This document shows, piece by piece, positions 50,222 to 58,170 of a stretch of 64,000 nucleotides of DNA. This DNA comes from Thermoleophilales bacterium (lineage in GTDB: Bacteria > Actinomycetota > Thermoleophilia > Solirubrobacterales > 70-9). Made by a program: the position numbers and the translations under genes. Positions within the stretch are counted from its first letter, which is position 1. Each line of letters starts with the position of its first letter. The notes beneath the pieces are model-generated. The model was not told the origin of the DNA. It ran no database searches and saw nothing but the letters and a program-made list of their open reading frames with translations. The stretch is from assembly GCA_020636895.1 (NCBI GenBank), contig JACJWZ010000001.1, positions 434,001 through 498,000 on the forward strand, read 5' to 3'.

Positions 50222-51883
50222 TCAGTACGCCCCGAGCAGCGCCGGCGCCACCTGCTTCTTCCGGCTCATAACGCCGGGGAGGCTGATGACACCGTTCTCG
50301 GCCCGACTCTTGAACGCGCGCTCGAGGGTGTTCAGGTCGCCGCACGCGATCAGCTCGGTGCCCCGCGCGAGGATGTCGGTGACCATCAGCGCCGCGATCG
50401 CGTAGTCGTTGCGCTCCCGCACCTCCTCGATCGCGTCGAGCAGCTCTTCGCGCCGCTCCAGGACGGGCATCCCAACCACCTCGATCTGGGCGATCGAGAT
50501 CGACTCGCCCGCCGGCAGCTGGTACTCCTTCGCGTCGCGGGTGACGATCTCGCTCGCCGGGATGTCGGAGACGTCGGAGGTCGCCTCGAACATCTCGCGC
50601 CCGAACTTCTGCGCTTCGAGGCCCAGCAGCGACTCGAGGTAGGAGATGACGGCGCGGTCCCGCTCCGTCGTCGTCGGCGAGTTGAGCAGCACCGTGTCGG
50701 AGAGGACGGCGGCGAGCAGCATGCCGGCGGTCTCCCGCGTGGGCTCGAACCCGTTGGCCCGGAAGCGCTCCGTGACCAGCGTCGCCGTGGAGCCGACCGG
50801 GTCGAAGGTCGCCGTGACCGGCACGCGGGTCTCGATCGAGCCGATGTGGTGGTGGTCGAGGATCTCGACGATCTCCGCCTGCTCCACACCGGTGACGCTC
50901 TGAGCACTCTCGGCGTGGTCGACGAGGATCACCCGCCGCGGCTGCGGCGAGACGAGGTCCGATCGGGTGACGAGGCCTACCGGGCGGCCATCGGCGTCGA
51001 CGGCGACGGCGGCGCGGTAGTGCACGTCCTTGACCTGCTCGGCGACGTCCGCGACCAGGTCGTTGCGGCGGACGGTGAGGGGATCGCGGTCGATCATCGC
51101 CTCGCACGGCGCCGCCAGGGAGATCATGCGGCTCGTCAAGTAGGAGTCGAGCGGGCTCGTGACCACGCACACACCCCGCTCGCGGGCGAGCTCGAGGATC
51201 TCGTCCTCGGCCGCCATCCCGTTGCTGGTCACGAGCAGCGAGGCGCCGAGCTCGATCGACTGCCGCTGGGCATCGACGCGGTTGCCGACCACCACGGCGT
51301 CCCCCTCCGAGATCTTGCTGTCGCTGCGCTGAGCGTCGATCGAATGCACCCAGACCCGCCCGGCGACCGTCGCGTCCCCGCCCTCGATCTGCTCGCCGTC
51401 GAGAACCTGAACGATGGCCGCGACGCTCGTCGGCGCCTCGCGCAGCGTGTGCGACTTGCGCGCCTCGCGAATGTAGCGGCGGGCAAGCGCCCGCTCGGTC
51501 ACGACGCCGATCAGGTGTCCGTCGTCGTCGACGACGGGCGCCAGGTCGAGGTCCTCCGCCGCCATCGTCCGGCCGACCTCCTGCAGGGGCTGGTGGTGGC
51601 CCGCGATCGGGAAGTCCTCGCGCATCACGTCGCGCACGCGCAGCATCACGTGCTCCATCAGCTCCGGAGCCTTGGCGCCGGAGCGGCGCAGGGCCCAGGC
51701 CGTCTGCGCGTTGACGGCACCGAGCCGCACCGGCACGTAGTCGGCGCCGGGATCCTGACGCCCCTTCAGCTCCGCGTACGCGATCGCAGAGGCGATCGAG
51801 TCGGTGTCGGGGTTGCGATGCCCGGTGACGTAGATCCGCCGGGCTCGCCTCGCGCTCTCAGCTCCTTCGCTCACGGCGCACAT
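50222..51883 (-). CDS. CBS/DRTGG-containing family II inorganic pyrophosphatase
   Basis: A 553-residue Mn/Co-dependent pyrophosphatase of the DHH superfamily. The N-terminal metal site is TGHRNPDTDSIASAIAYAELKG. A regulatory insert of CBS (VRDVMREDFPIAGHHQPLQEVGRTMA), DRTGG-like and second CBS (DRDPLTVRRNDLVADVAEQV) segments follows. The catalytic domain resumes with ILVDHAESAQ and DHHHIG, and the C-terminal DHHA2 domain ends with SRKKQVAPAL, the substrate-binding SRKKQ. In known CBS-PPases the insert binds adenine nucleotides and diadenosine polyphosphates. It sits 96 bp before the Hsp70-like copy 1 and 55 bp after the FHA-protease. Confidence 0.92.
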   Translation of the reverse strand: MCAVSEGAESARRARRIYVTGHRNPDTDSIASAIAYAELKGRQDPGADYVPVRLGAVNAQTAWALRRSGAKAPELMEHVMLRVRDVMREDFPIAGHHQPLQEVGRTMAAEDLDLAPVVDDDGHLIGVVTERALARRYIREARKSHTLREAPTSVAAIVQVLDGEQIEGGDATVAGRVWVHSIDAQRSDSKISEGDAVVVGNRVDAQRQSIELGASLLVTSNGMAAEDEILELARERGVCVVTSPLDSYLTSRMISLAAPCEAMIDRDPLTVRRNDLVADVAEQVKDVHYRAAVAVDADGRPVGLVTRSDLVSPQPRRVILVDHAESAQSVTGVEQAEIVEILDHHHIGSIETRVPVTATFDPVGSTATLVTERFRANGFEPTRETAGMLLAAVLSDTVLLNSPTTTERDRAVISYLESLLGLEAQKFGREMFEATSDVSDIPASEIVTRDAKEYQLPAGESISIAQIEVVGMPVLERREELLDAIEEVRERNDYAIAALMVTDILARGTELIACGDLNTLERAFKSRAENGVISLPGVMSRKKQVAPALLGAY

Positions 51884-51938
51884 GATCCTCGATCGTGGTC
51901 CTCGGCCGGGTTCAGCCGCCGACCGGCCGGGCGATCTC

Positions 51939-53375
51939 CTACTGGAATGGCAGGTCGAAGCGGAACCGGCCGCTGCGGCTGATCCCCTCGACGGTGGCCG
52001 TATCGCCCGTCTTCGCGTCGCCCACCGCGTTGCAGTAGTCGTCGCGGGTTCGCATCTGCCGTCCGTCGATCGCGGTGACGATCGCCTGCTGGGAGCCGAA
52101 TCCCTTATCGGCGGCGGGGGTCCCGTCGACGGCGTTGTTGACGATCAGGCCGTTGCCGTTGGCGTTGAAGTCGAAGCCCAGGTAGCCGATCGAGTCGCCC
52201 TGGCTCAACGTCTCCGCCCTCTCCTTGAACAGGTCGATCCCGATCGCGAAGCCCTGCTGCTGGGTCTCGAGCGCCGTCAGCGTGTTGATCCCGACGACGT
52301 TGCCCATCGCGTCGACCATCGGACCGCCCGAGTTGCCGTGGTTGATCGCGGCGTCGGTCTGGATCAGATTCTCGTAGGGGCCGATGTTGGGATCCTGCGC
52401 GCGCACCTGGGAGCGGTTTTCGAGCGATTCCATGACCACCGAGACGGTTCCGGTCGTCGACTGGAAGGGCGTCGAGGAGAAGTTCGTGAACTCGTTGCCG
52501 GGGAAGCCGAGCACGTTGACGACGTCTCCCTGCGCGAGGTCGGACTGCGAGCCGAGGCTGAACTGGGGGACGTCCTGGATGTCCTCGACCTGGAGGATCG
52601 CGAGGTCGGAGCAGGGCGACACCGCGTAGAGCGTCGCCGGGCGGATCGAATCGCCGACCATCACCCGGTAGGTGAGGAGCCCGACGGATCCCTGATCGCC
52701 GACCACGTGGGCGTTGGTGACGATCAGCCCGTTGTCGGAGTCGTAGACCCACCCGGTGCCGGCGCCGGAGTTGACGCCGTCGAGCTTGGTCAGCACGCGG
52801 ACCGTCGACGGCTTCGCCTTCTCGATCACCTCGCGGGCGGTCGGGACCGTGGGCTCGTCGTCGCCTGAGGAGAAGACGCCGCTGACGGCGGCGATCACCG
52901 CCGCGACGGCTACGAGGACGGCGAGGCCGGCGAGGATCGTCGCGCGCCTGACCGAGCGCTCGAGCTTGATCCTCTGGATCACGCTGTTCTCGCCCGAGAC
53001 CGCGCGGCGGATCGCGGAGCGCTGCGGCGGGGGAGGAGGGGGCGGCGGCGCGGCGGCCGCCGGCTCGACCGGATCGACCGCGGTCGAGGCGTCGACCTGC
53101 ATCCGCGTGCCGCCGATCTCCAGCGTGTCGCCGGGCTTGAGCTGGGTGGGCTGCTCGACCCGGCGGCCGTTGAGCCTGGTGCCGTTGCTCGATCCGAGGT
53201 CGCCGACCTCGATCCCGCCGCCGGCCTCGATCAGGTACGCGTGGCGACGCGAGACCTCGGGATCGTCGAGCACCAGGTTGCAGGCGTCGTCGCGGCCGAT
53301 CACGAAGCGGTGCTCGGAGCCGACCTCGATCTTCTTGCCGGACTGAGGTCCGGACAGGAGGCGGAGCTGGGTCAT
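51939..53375 (-). CDS. FHA-domain HtrA-like membrane serine protease with PDZ
   Basis: A 478-residue single-span membrane protein. The cytosolic N-terminal FHA domain (~1-95) has FVIGRDDACNLVLDDPEVSRRHAYL and DLGSSNGTRLNG, the phosphothreonine-binding residues. A polyproline linker leads to one membrane helix (~145-167). Outside is a trypsin-like domain with intact triad: His in VTNAHVV, Asp in SDLAIL, Ser in HGNSGGP. A degenerate PDZ (LGFDFNANGNGLIVNNAVDGTPAADKG) follows. Neighbours include an Hsp70-like gene on each side and kinase/FHA genes across the divergent promoter. The protease could be gated by kinase-dependent phosphorylation inside the cell. Confidence 0.92.
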   Translation of the reverse strand: MTQLRLLSGPQSGKKIEVGSEHRFVIGRDDACNLVLDDPEVSRRHAYLIEAGGGIEVGDLGSSNGTRLNGRRVEQPTQLKPGDTLEIGGTRMQVDASTAVDPVEPAAAAPPPPPPPPQRSAIRRAVSGENSVIQRIKLERSVRRATILAGLAVLVAVAAVIAAVSGVFSSGDDEPTVPTAREVIEKAKPSTVRVLTKLDGVNSGAGTGWVYDSDNGLIVTNAHVVGDQGSVGLLTYRVMVGDSIRPATLYAVSPCSDLAILQVEDIQDVPQFSLGSQSDLAQGDVVNVLGFPGNEFTNFSSTPFQSTTGTVSVVMESLENRSQVRAQDPNIGPYENLIQTDAAINHGNSGGPMVDAMGNVVGINTLTALETQQQGFAIGIDLFKERAETLSQGDSIGYLGFDFNANGNGLIVNNAVDGTPAADKGFGSQQAIVTAIDGRQMRTRDDYCNAVGDAKTGDTATVEGISRSGRFRFDLPFQ

Positions 53376-53443
53376 GGTTGTCGTCTACCTCCGGGCGGGG
53401 GTCGGTCGGTGTTCGGCTGGTGCAACGGACGTGCGCCGGGTAC

Positions 53444-55324
53444 TCACTGGTGGATCATCCCGTCCCAGGCGTTGAAGGTCTTCGCGTGCAGGCTGGAGCT
53501 GCTGCGCAGAACGCCCATCGCCATCCGGTCGGAGTCGGTCCAGAAGATCACGTCGGTCCCGCCGTCGGCTGTGGTCGTGCAGCCGATCTCGCCGACGGTG
53601 GTGCTCGGGTCGGAGTTGAACACCCACTCGGTACGGCGGTTCCAGTTCGCGTCGCAGAACCCGCCCTTCTTGAGCCCGCCCACCTGGCTGTTGAAGGCGG
53701 CTTCCGTGTCGGCGAGCGTGTCGTACTGCAACAGCATCGAGGTGAAGCCGGCGGGGGCGCCGCAGTCGAGGCCGGCGGCCGCGTTCCCGATTAGGTTCGC
53801 GTCGTCGGTGGGCGTGCAGTCGCGGTATTGGGGGTCGATCATCTTCACGGTCTCGCTGGTGTCGACCGTCGGCTCGACCGTCGTCTCGCCCCCGGTCGTC
53901 TCGCTCCCGCCGCCACCGCCGAGCGTGATCGCCGCGGCCACACCACCGAGCACGACGACGGCCGCGGCGACTCCGGCGAGAATCTTGTTGCGGTTGCCGC
54001 CTCCGCTCGCCGACTTGGCCGCACGAGCAGGTGAAGGCTGCGCCGGTGGCGAGGCGGGTGAAGCCGCGGGCTGGGGTGTCGAGCGCGGTGGCGGGGGCGG
54101 CGGGGGCGGCGGGCTCGCGCCGGAGCCGCTCGGGCGCGGGGAAGCCATCCGCGTAGCGTTCGGGTCGGCCCCGGGCAGGGGTGGAATCGGGGAGTCCGCC
54201 TGCGAGAGCGGTGACTCGTGGATTCCCGATTCCTGAGCATCGGAGTGGCCGAGCCGGGCGGCGCCAAGCGAGATGACCGCCTTCGGATCGTCGAGGTGCT
54301 CGGGGACGACGCCGAGGCGCTCCTGGATCAGGCGGCCCACCAGCGGAATGCGTGAGGAGCCCCCGGCGAGGTAGACGGCCTTGAGATCGGCGACCTGCAG
54401 GTCTGCGGCGAGGATGGTCCGCTCGAGCTCGGAGATCGTCCCCCGCACCGTCGGCGTGATCAGGCCCTCGAACTCGGCGACGGTCGCGCTCAGCTCCTGG
54501 TCGATCGGGGGCGGCATGTAGAAGGCGTACTCGGGGTTCCGTGAGAGCCCCTCCTTGGCGCGCCGCGCCTGACGCAGCATCTCGCGGTTGGCCTGCGCCC
54601 ACAGGCGGTCCTGGCTCTCGTCCGCGCCACGGAGCTGCTCGCGCTTGTCACCCGGGAGCTGCTCGGCGAGCTGTCGGTACAGCAGGTCGTCGAAGTCCTC
54701 GCCGCCGAGCTCCTCGTTGCCGCCCGTGCGGCCGATGACCTCGAAGGTCTCGCCGGTCCGCTTGAGGACGGCGGTGTCGAGCGTGCCGCCGCCGAGGTCG
54801 TACACGGCGACGTACTCGCCGTCTCGCAGTCGCTCGGAGGCGAAGTGCACCGCCGCCGCGACCGGCTCCGGCACGAAGACGGGATCGGTGATCCCGGCGA
54901 GCTTCGCGGCCCGGGAGAGCTCCTCGAGCAGGGTCTTACGCCAGCGTGCCGGGTGGGTGAGGCGGACTTCCGCCGGCGGCTCGCCGCCACTCAGGCTGAG
55001 CGCCTCGTCGTAGACCTCACGCAGGATCGCGGCGACGATCTCCACCGGTCGCAACTGCTTCTCGCCGAGCAGGATGAAGTCCTCGCCGAGGCGCGCCTTC
55101 GGTGTGCGCTCCAGGCACCAGGGAGCCAGGGTCGAGAGCTCCTCGGCTTCGTTGCCGAGGACGAGCCGGCCACTGGAGCCCGTACCGGTTCCCTCCCGCC
55201 AGAAGACCATCGAGGGCATCCGCGGGCCACCCTGGACCTGGATCACCTCGACGCGGTGGCCGACGCTGCGAGCGGCGGCCGTCGACGTCGTGCCGAAATC
55301 GATAGCGAGAATCCAGCCGCTCAT
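53444..55324 (-). CDS. Membrane-anchored Hsp70-like ATPase with 4-Cys ectodomain (copy 2)
   Basis: A 626-residue paralogue of the protein at 48077, from ATG 55324 (MSGWILAIDFGTTSTAA; the other begins MSGWILAIDVGTTSTAA). The ATPase half is highly similar, again without a DnaK substrate-binding domain. A Pro/Ser-rich linker precedes a membrane helix practically identical to copy 1 (KILAGVAAAVVVLGGVAAA, ~447-466). The ectodomain is divergent in sequence but keeps four Cys (RDCTPT, GLDCGAP, GFCDAN, IGCTTT) and the Trp-rich last segment. It is the first gene of the minus-strand run and divergent (101 bp) from the FHA-ABC exporter. Confidence 0.88.
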   Translation of the reverse strand: MSGWILAIDFGTTSTAAARSVGHRVEVIQVQGGPRMPSMVFWREGTGTGSSGRLVLGNEAEELSTLAPWCLERTPKARLGEDFILLGEKQLRPVEIVAAILREVYDEALSLSGGEPPAEVRLTHPARWRKTLLEELSRAAKLAGITDPVFVPEPVAAAVHFASERLRDGEYVAVYDLGGGTLDTAVLKRTGETFEVIGRTGGNEELGGEDFDDLLYRQLAEQLPGDKREQLRGADESQDRLWAQANREMLRQARRAKEGLSRNPEYAFYMPPPIDQELSATVAEFEGLITPTVRGTISELERTILAADLQVADLKAVYLAGGSSRIPLVGRLIQERLGVVPEHLDDPKAVISLGAARLGHSDAQESGIHESPLSQADSPIPPLPGADPNATRMASPRPSGSGASPPPPPPPPPRSTPQPAASPASPPAQPSPARAAKSASGGGNRNKILAGVAAAVVVLGGVAAAITLGGGGGSETTGGETTVEPTVDTSETVKMIDPQYRDCTPTDDANLIGNAAAGLDCGAPAGFTSMLLQYDTLADTEAAFNSQVGGLKKGGFCDANWNRRTEWVFNSDPSTTVGEIGCTTTADGGTDVIFWTDSDRMAMGVLRSSSSLHAKTFNAWDGMIHQ

Positions 55325-55425
55325 GTCGTTCCAGTGATGTCCTGAGGATCCGAGGGCGCGCTGAAGCCGCTCTCCGTCAACGCCCTTTCCCCGTTCACCG
55401 GGGGCGGACGCTAGCACCTTCCCGC

Positions 55426-58137
55426 ATGGTTATTCTGGCGCCCGTGGGGTGGAGCGTCATCGTCAGAACCGGGGGCCAGGAGGATCGCGAGATCGCCATC
55501 GCGGGCGAGCTCGTGGTCGGTCGCGCGACCGACGGCCCTGGTCACATCCCGACCGACCGCAAGATCTCGCGGGAGCACGCGCGCTTCAGCGTCGCGGGCG
55601 ACGGCGGCCTCGAGGTCGTCGACCTCGGCTCAGCCAACGGCACCAGCGTCAACGGCGAGGACCTCTCACCGCAGGCACCGCGCTCGCTGCGCGCCGGCGA
55701 CACGGTCGGTGTCGGTGACACCCACCTGACCGTCGCGGGTTCGCCCGCCACCGGCGGTGGGCCCGCATCACGGGAGCCCGCCGGGGCGATCTCGCCGGTC
55801 GCCGCCGCCGCGGGCGCTGCCGGCCCCATCGAGCAGGTCGGGTCACCATCGTCGATCCGCCCGGCTCCTCGGGCCGCGGGCGGCATGACGGCCGACATCA
55901 TCCGTGACGGGGTCCGCGTCCCGATCCCGGCGGCGGGGATGGCGATCGGCCGCGAACCCGCCAACGACCTCGTCATCGAGAACCCCTCGGCCTCCCGTCG
56001 CCACGCCGTGATCGTCGGCGAGGGCGGCCGTCACTACATCTCCGACCTCGGCGGCGGCAACGGGACGCTGCTCAACGGCGAGGTCCTGCGCAATGCCTCG
56101 CGTTGGCTCAACAGCGGCGACTCGATCGAGATCGGCCACGAGAACCTGCGCTACATCACCGGCGAGCAGACGATGTTCGGCGCCGCTCCGCAGCGGGAGA
56201 AGCGCGCCGCCCAGGTCGTCAACCTCGAGGGCTCGACGCTGACGATGGGTCGCGACCCGAGCAACGACCTCGTCCTCGACGACCCCAACGTCTCCCGCTT
56301 CCACGCGGAGGTGCGGCGCACTCCCGACGGCGGCGCCGAGCTCCGCGACCTCGGCTCCCGTAACGGCACCCGCCTCGATCGCGAGTTCATCCGCCAGCGC
56401 GCCCCGATCCGCGCCGGCTCCGAGATCGGCATCGGCCCCTTCCGCCTGGTCTACGACGGCACCAATTTCGTGCGCCGCGACGATCGCGGCGCCCTGCGTC
56501 TGCGCGGCGAGGGGATCACGATCGCGGTGAAGGACAAGGTCATCCTCAACGGCGCGACGATCGCGGTCGAGCCGGGCGAGTTCGTCGTCATCATCGGCGA
56601 GAGCGGCTCCGGCAAGACGACGATGCTGAAGGCGCTGGCGGGGGTGACGACGCCGACCTCGGGCCGTGTGCTGGTCAGCGGTGAGCCGGTGCTGACCCGC
56701 CTCACCGACATCGGCTACGTCCCTCAGGACGAGATCGTCCACCGCGGCCTCACCGTCACCGAGGGCCTGCGCTACTCGGCAGCGCTGCGGCTGCCGCGTG
56801 ACTCGAGCGAAGCCGACATCGACGGCGCCGTGGAGCGCGTCCTCTCCGAGCTCGGGCTCGAGCGTCACGCCGACACGCTCGTCGGGTCGCTCTCGGGAGG
56901 GCAGCGCAAGCGAGTCGGTGTCGGCACCGAGCTCCTCAACCGGCCCAGCCTCCTGTTCCTCGACGAGCCCACGACGGGGCTCGACCCAGGTCTCGAGACG
57001 CAGCTCATGGAGCTCTTCCGCGACCTCGCGGAGGAGGGGACGCGCGCGGTCATCGCGGTCACGCACGCGACCAAGAACCTGCACCTCGCCGACAAGGTCT
57101 GCGTGATGGGCGTCGGGGGCGAGCTCTCGTTCTTCGGCCCGCCGGAGGAGGCCAAGGCGTTCTTCGGGGTCGACGACTTCGACGGCATCTACACGGCGCT
57201 GGAGGACCGCCCCGCCCCCGAATGGCGCGCCCGGTTCGAGGCGACCCAGCCCGAGTTCCTCGCCACGGTCGAGCAGTCCGGCGGCGCCGCGCCCGCGAAG
57301 CCGCCGCCGCGCCCACAGCCGAACGTCGGCCGGCAGACGTGGTTGCTCGCGCAGCGCTACACGAAGCTGATGTTCCGCGATCGCCGGAACCTGATGATCC
57401 TGCTCGGGCAGGCGCCCCTGATCGCGCTCGGCATCGCCCTGCTCTTCCAGAAGGGCGTGCTCGATTTCGACTCGAACCCGACCAACGTCGGCCTCATGCT
57501 GTTCCTCGTCGTCACGACGATGATCTGGCTCGGCTCGATCGACGGCTCGCGCGAGATCATCAAGGAACGCCCGCTGATGGAGCGAGAACGCGCGGTGGGC
57601 GTGAAGGTGAGCGCGTACCTGAGCTCGAAGGCGATCGTGCTCTTCGGCCTCGTCGCGCTGCAGGCGTTGATGCTCGTCGTCGTCACGTTCGGGCTGCGGC
57701 CACTTCCAGAGTTCCCGCAGGAGTACGTGAAGGTGTTCGCGATCTGCTGCATGACCGGCTTCATCTCCGTCGGCATGGGCCTGCTGATCTCGTCGCTCGT
57801 CTCGAGCGAGGATCAGGCTGCGAGCTTCATCCCGCTCGCGCTGATCCCGCAGCTTCTCTTCGGTGGCGCGATCGTGGCCGTCGCGGACATGGGCAAGGTC
57901 ATCGCCGCCTTCTCCAACGTCATCTACTCGCGCTGGGCCTTCGCCGACATCGGCTCAGCGGTCGACATGCGGGAGCGGATCGAGGCGCTGCCGGAGGACG
58001 CGCGGGCCGGAGTCCGCTACGACCCCGACTTCTTCGACCTGACGATCCTGCCCGCCCTCGGCGTCCTCGTCGTGTTCCTGGTCGCCGTCCTCGGCGTCAC
58101 GTACTTCGCCCTTCGCTCCTACCGGCGCCAGGGCTAG
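55426..58137 (+). CDS. Triple-FHA ABC exporter (Rv1747-like)
   Basis: A 903-residue half-transporter. Three FHA domains come first: ~8-105 (VVGRATDGPG...KISREHARF, DLGSANGTSVNG), ~155-240 (IGREPANDLVIENPSASRRHAV, DLGGGNGTLLNG) and ~262-345 (MGRDPSNDLVLDDPNVSRFHAEV, DLGSRNGTRLDR). The ATPase follows: Walker A GESGSGKTT (~390), LSGGQRKRVGVG (~490), LLFLDEPTTGLDP (~509). An ABC2-type membrane domain with ~6 helices ends the protein (~640-900). Mycobacterial Rv1747 has the same plan with two FHA domains and is phosphorylated by a Ser/Thr kinase. The kinase gene follows here after 33 bp. Confidence 0.93.
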   Translation: MVILAPVGWSVIVRTGGQEDREIAIAGELVVGRATDGPGHIPTDRKISREHARFSVAGDGGLEVVDLGSANGTSVNGEDLSPQAPRSLRAGDTVGVGDTHLTVAGSPATGGGPASREPAGAISPVAAAAGAAGPIEQVGSPSSIRPAPRAAGGMTADIIRDGVRVPIPAAGMAIGREPANDLVIENPSASRRHAVIVGEGGRHYISDLGGGNGTLLNGEVLRNASRWLNSGDSIEIGHENLRYITGEQTMFGAAPQREKRAAQVVNLEGSTLTMGRDPSNDLVLDDPNVSRFHAEVRRTPDGGAELRDLGSRNGTRLDREFIRQRAPIRAGSEIGIGPFRLVYDGTNFVRRDDRGALRLRGEGITIAVKDKVILNGATIAVEPGEFVVIIGESGSGKTTMLKALAGVTTPTSGRVLVSGEPVLTRLTDIGYVPQDEIVHRGLTVTEGLRYSAALRLPRDSSEADIDGAVERVLSELGLERHADTLVGSLSGGQRKRVGVGTELLNRPSLLFLDEPTTGLDPGLETQLMELFRDLAEEGTRAVIAVTHATKNLHLADKVCVMGVGGELSFFGPPEEAKAFFGVDDFDGIYTALEDRPAPEWRARFEATQPEFLATVEQSGGAAPAKPPPRPQPNVGRQTWLLAQRYTKLMFRDRRNLMILLGQAPLIALGIALLFQKGVLDFDSNPTNVGLMLFLVVTTMIWLGSIDGSREIIKERPLMERERAVGVKVSAYLSSKAIVLFGLVALQALMLVVVTFGLRPLPEFPQEYVKVFAICCMTGFISVGMGLLISSLVSSEDQAASFIPLALIPQLLFGGAIVAVADMGKVIAAFSNVIYSRWAFADIGSAVDMRERIEALPEDARAGVRYDPDFFDLTILPALGVLVVFLVAVLGVTYFALRSYRRQG

Positions 58138-58162
58138 AACCCGGCTGCCCCGCGTTCTAGCC
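58132..58162 (+). promoter_or_regulatory. Hairpin spanning the exporter stop and kinase leader
   Basis: GGCTAGAAC (58132-58140, containing the exporter TAG stop) pairs perfectly with GTTCTAGCC (58154-58162), 13-nt loop, ending 8 bp before the kinase ATG. It could attenuate or decouple kinase translation from the exporter. No Shine-Dalgarno site is visible before the kinase start. Confidence 0.45.
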
Positions 58163-58170
58163 TTCCGCGC

